NCBI GenBank assembly: GCA_964012725.1 | Contig: CAXGTL010000017.1 | Span: 1-24,078, forward strand | Source of the DNA: CAXGTL01 sp964012725 | GTDB lineage: Archaea; Nanobdellota; Nanobdellia; Woesearchaeales; CAXGTL01 | DNA length: 24,078 bases | Reading direction: 5' to 3' | Shown here: piece after piece, positions 22,399 through 24,078 of the stretch | Position numbering within the stretch: the stretch's first letter is position 1 | Layout: the number at the start of each line of letters is the position of its first letter | Program-made: the position numbers and the translations under genes | Notes under the pieces: generated by a model | Databases searched by the model: none | What the model was told of the DNA's origin: nothing | Seen by the model: the letters and a program-made list of their open reading frames with translations, nothing else

Positions 22399-22785
22399 CT
22401 AATTTAGTTTTTTATTTTTACTTATTTTCATTATTTTCCACATTACTATCAAACCTGATATTGAAAATATTAAGTCCCAAATTATGTCAACAAATTCTTC
22501 TACAAATAATGGATGTCCACCTAATGCTAATATAAATTCAATTATTTCATAGATTATGTTTGTTATTGTCCAAATTATTAGTTTTTTTTTAAATTCCATT
22601 TTTGGGAACAAAAAATAAAAAATAACTCCTGAAAAAAAGTGAACAAATGACCAATTATTAAAATACATAAAATAATTTTCATACAATTTTGTGTTTAGGA
22701 ACCCTAATAATGGTTGTGGAACAATAAAATCTGCTATTTTGTCTAAAATTGTTGTTCCTGTTTGTGTTACATTATGATTTTGCAT
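22399..22785 (-). CDS. Small polytopic membrane protein
   Basis: 128 residues with three probable membrane helices (about 41-61 WSFVHFFSGVIFYFLF, 68-89 LIIWTITNIIYEIIEFILAL, 98-118 FVDIIWDLIFSISGLIVMWK). Conserved-looking polar residues sit inside or next to the helices: His in SFVHFFSG, Glu in IIYEIIEF and Asp in VDIIWDL. This is reminiscent of small VanZ/DUF2238-like membrane proteins, but I cannot assign a family. The minus-strand promoter box (22808-22821) lies 33 nt before the ATG, so the mRNA should be leaderless. Transcription is convergent with the RsuA-like gene and divergent from the TctA-like gene. Confidence 0.75.
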   Translation of the reverse strand: MQNHNVTQTGTTILDKIADFIVPQPLLGFLNTKLYENYFMYFNNWSFVHFFSGVIFYFLFPKMEFKKKLIIWTITNIIYEIIEFILALGGHPLFVEEFVDIIWDLIFSISGLIVMWKIMKISKNKKLN

Positions 22786-22807
22786 ATATTCTTTTATGGA
22801 TTAATAT

Positions 22808-22821
22808 TATTTAAATGTTTC
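22808..22821 (-). promoter_or_regulatory. TATA-box promoter of the small membrane protein gene
   Basis: Minus-strand AGAAACATTTAAAT; its ACATTT begins at 22818, 33 nt before the ATG at 22785. Confidence 0.6.
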
Positions 22822-22833
22822 TCTATCACAACA

Positions 22834-22844
22834 ATCTTTAAATA
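22834..22844 (+). promoter_or_regulatory. TATA-box promoter of the TctA-like gene
   Basis: ATCTTTAAATA begins 33 nt before the ATG at 22867, back to back with the divergent promoter. Confidence 0.6.
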
Positions 22845-22866
22845 AATTTGATTTTGTCTTTGTTTT

Positions 22867-24078
22867 ATGATTATTCAAATTATATTAGCAATATTAATAG
22901 GTTGTCTGTTTGGAATCATAACAGGCCTTACTCCAGGTATTCACATTAATCTGATTTCTTTAATTTTAATTAATATGTCTGGTTATTTTTTAGGTTTTAC
23001 ATCACCTATGTCTTTAGCTGTTTTTATTATTGCAATGTCTATAACACATAGTTTTCTTGATACAATCCCTGCTACTTTTTTAGGTGCACCTGATCCTGCA
23101 GTTGCATTAGGTGTATTGCCTGGTCATAAATTGCTTTTGGAAGGTAGAGGTTATGAAGCTGTTAAATTAACAGTAATTGGTAGTTTATGTTCTCTTATTT
23201 TGACATTACTTCTTATTCCTGTTTTAATTCCTGTTATCCCTTTTCTTTATGAACTTATTTCTCCTTATATTGGATACTTGTTAGCTTTTGTTATTGTTTT
23301 TATGGTTGTTAAGGATTTAAAGTTGAAGAAAATTATGTTGAACTTGTTTATTGTTTTATTATCTGGTTGTCTTGGTTTGATTGTTTTGAATTTTCCTAAT
23401 TTAAAGCAACCATTATTTCCGATGTTATCAGGATTATTTGGTACAAGTGCATTGTTAATGTCTTTAAGTAATAATGTTAAAATTCCTGAACAAAAAATAA
23501 CTGAAGACATTAATGTTGGTATTGGAAAAACTTCCCGTGCATTAGGTGCTGCTACTTTTTCAGGCATATTGACAGGTTTTTTGCCTGGTTTAGGTGGTGC
23601 ACATGCAGCAATTATTGCAATGAACTTAGTTGGTGATATTGGTTCACATGCATTTATGATTTTAATTGGTGGAATTAATACTGTTAATTTTCTTTTTTCA
23701 ATTGCAACACTTTATGCTTTGGAAAAAGCTAGAAATGGTGCTATTATTGCTGTTATGGAAATTGTAAAGGCTATTACTTTGCCTGAGATGATTTTGTTTT
23801 TAGTAAGTGCTTTGATTGCTGGTTGTATTGCAACTTTTTTAGCTTTGCGTATAACTAAAATCTTTGCTAGAATTATACCTAAGATTAATTATAAAGTACT
23901 TTGTTATTCAATAATTAGTTTGGTTTCTGTTTTGGTTTTTGTGTTTGCAGGGTTTTATGGGATTTTGGTTTTGATTGTTGCCACTTTTATTGGAATGTTG
24001 CCTCCATTGCTTGGTGTAAGTCGGTCGCATGGGATGGGTTGTTTACTTATTCCAGTTGTTATGTATTTTGTGATTTAG
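22867..24078 (+). CDS. Archaeal TctA-like (DUF112) integral membrane protein
   Basis: 403 residues, complete; the TAG stop is the last codon of the window. It is highly hydrophobic with roughly ten membrane segments and two internally related signatures, GLTPGIHINLISLIL (about residues 20-34) and GFLPGLGGAHAAIIAMN (about 237-253). These PG-containing re-entrant-like motifs are typical of TctA/DUF112 membrane proteins. TctA is the large membrane subunit of tripartite tricarboxylate transporters, but archaeal stand-alone members occur without TctB or TctC and their substrate is not established. No partner genes are visible here. A decayed fragment of a paralog lies at 10053-10150. Confidence 0.88.
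   Translation: MIIQIILAILIGCLFGIITGLTPGIHINLISLILINMSGYFLGFTSPMSLAVFIIAMSITHSFLDTIPATFLGAPDPAVALGVLPGHKLLLEGRGYEAVKLTVIGSLCSLILTLLLIPVLIPVIPFLYELISPYIGYLLAFVIVFMVVKDLKLKKIMLNLFIVLLSGCLGLIVLNFPNLKQPLFPMLSGLFGTSALLMSLSNNVKIPEQKITEDINVGIGKTSRALGAATFSGILTGFLPGLGGAHAAIIAMNLVGDIGSHAFMILIGGINTVNFLFSIATLYALEKARNGAIIAVMEIVKAITLPEMILFLVSALIAGCIATFLALRITKIFARIIPKINYKVLCYSIISLVSVLVFVFAGFYGILVLIVATFIGMLPPLLGVSRSHGMGCLLIPVVMYFVI

Overview
The window looks like a piece of a low-GC genome from a DPANN-type archaeon (Woesearchaeota/Pacearchaeota-like; the exact lineage is inference). Support: archaeal-style 16S and 23S rRNA with tRNA-Ala between them, ABCE1/RLI, an archaeal class I CCA-adding enzyme, archaeal TrmI, a form III RuBisCO, an archaeal TctA-like (DUF112) membrane protein, and TATA-box promoters placed so that most genes should be leaderless. 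The encoded tRNA lacks CCA.

Layout. 1-5176: the 3' part of a large Cys/Asp-rich surface protein, a GC-rich structured intergenic element bracketed by 17-bp direct repeats, then two small N-terminally anchored, pilin-like proteins. 5203-6431: a small methyltransferase and a Gln-rich coiled protein. 6500-8952: form III RuBisCO behind an unusually long, switch-like leader, then a Fic AMP-transferase gene with matching repeat pairs at both ends. 8976-9982 (minus strand): a 54-residue Cys/His mini-protein, an unknown 110-residue protein and RlmH. 10006-10192: a decayed fragment of a TctA-like gene between two 23-bp direct repeats. 10215-15775: ABCE1, an exported protein, an unknown protein, TrmI and the CCA-adding enzyme. 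15790-20990: the rRNA operon. 21131-24078: a PD-(D/E)XK-like protein, an RsuA/RluB-type pseudouridine synthase, a small membrane protein and the TctA-like gene, which ends on the last base.

The most striking part is the rRNA operon. It carries four apparent archaeal introns of the bulge-helix-bulge (BHB) type: one of 107 nt in 16S (splitting the universal 787-806 site), two in tRNA-Ala(UGC) (22 nt at the canonical 37/38 site and 30 nt inside the T-loop), and one of about 85 nt in 23S next to the peptidyl-transferase region. Removing each restores a canonical sequence. None has room for a homing endonuclease.

A second candidate system is the RuBisCO leader. One CTCTTTTT segment can pair with either of two identical AAAAAGAGG copies, and the second copy contains the ribosome binding site. 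This gives two mutually exclusive hairpins in the only gene here whose TATA box lies about 135 nt from its start instead of 32-37 nt.

Functionally the window is rich in RNA maturation and translation genes (RlmH, ABCE1, TrmI, CCA-adding enzyme, RsuA-like synthase) around the intron-bearing rRNA operon.
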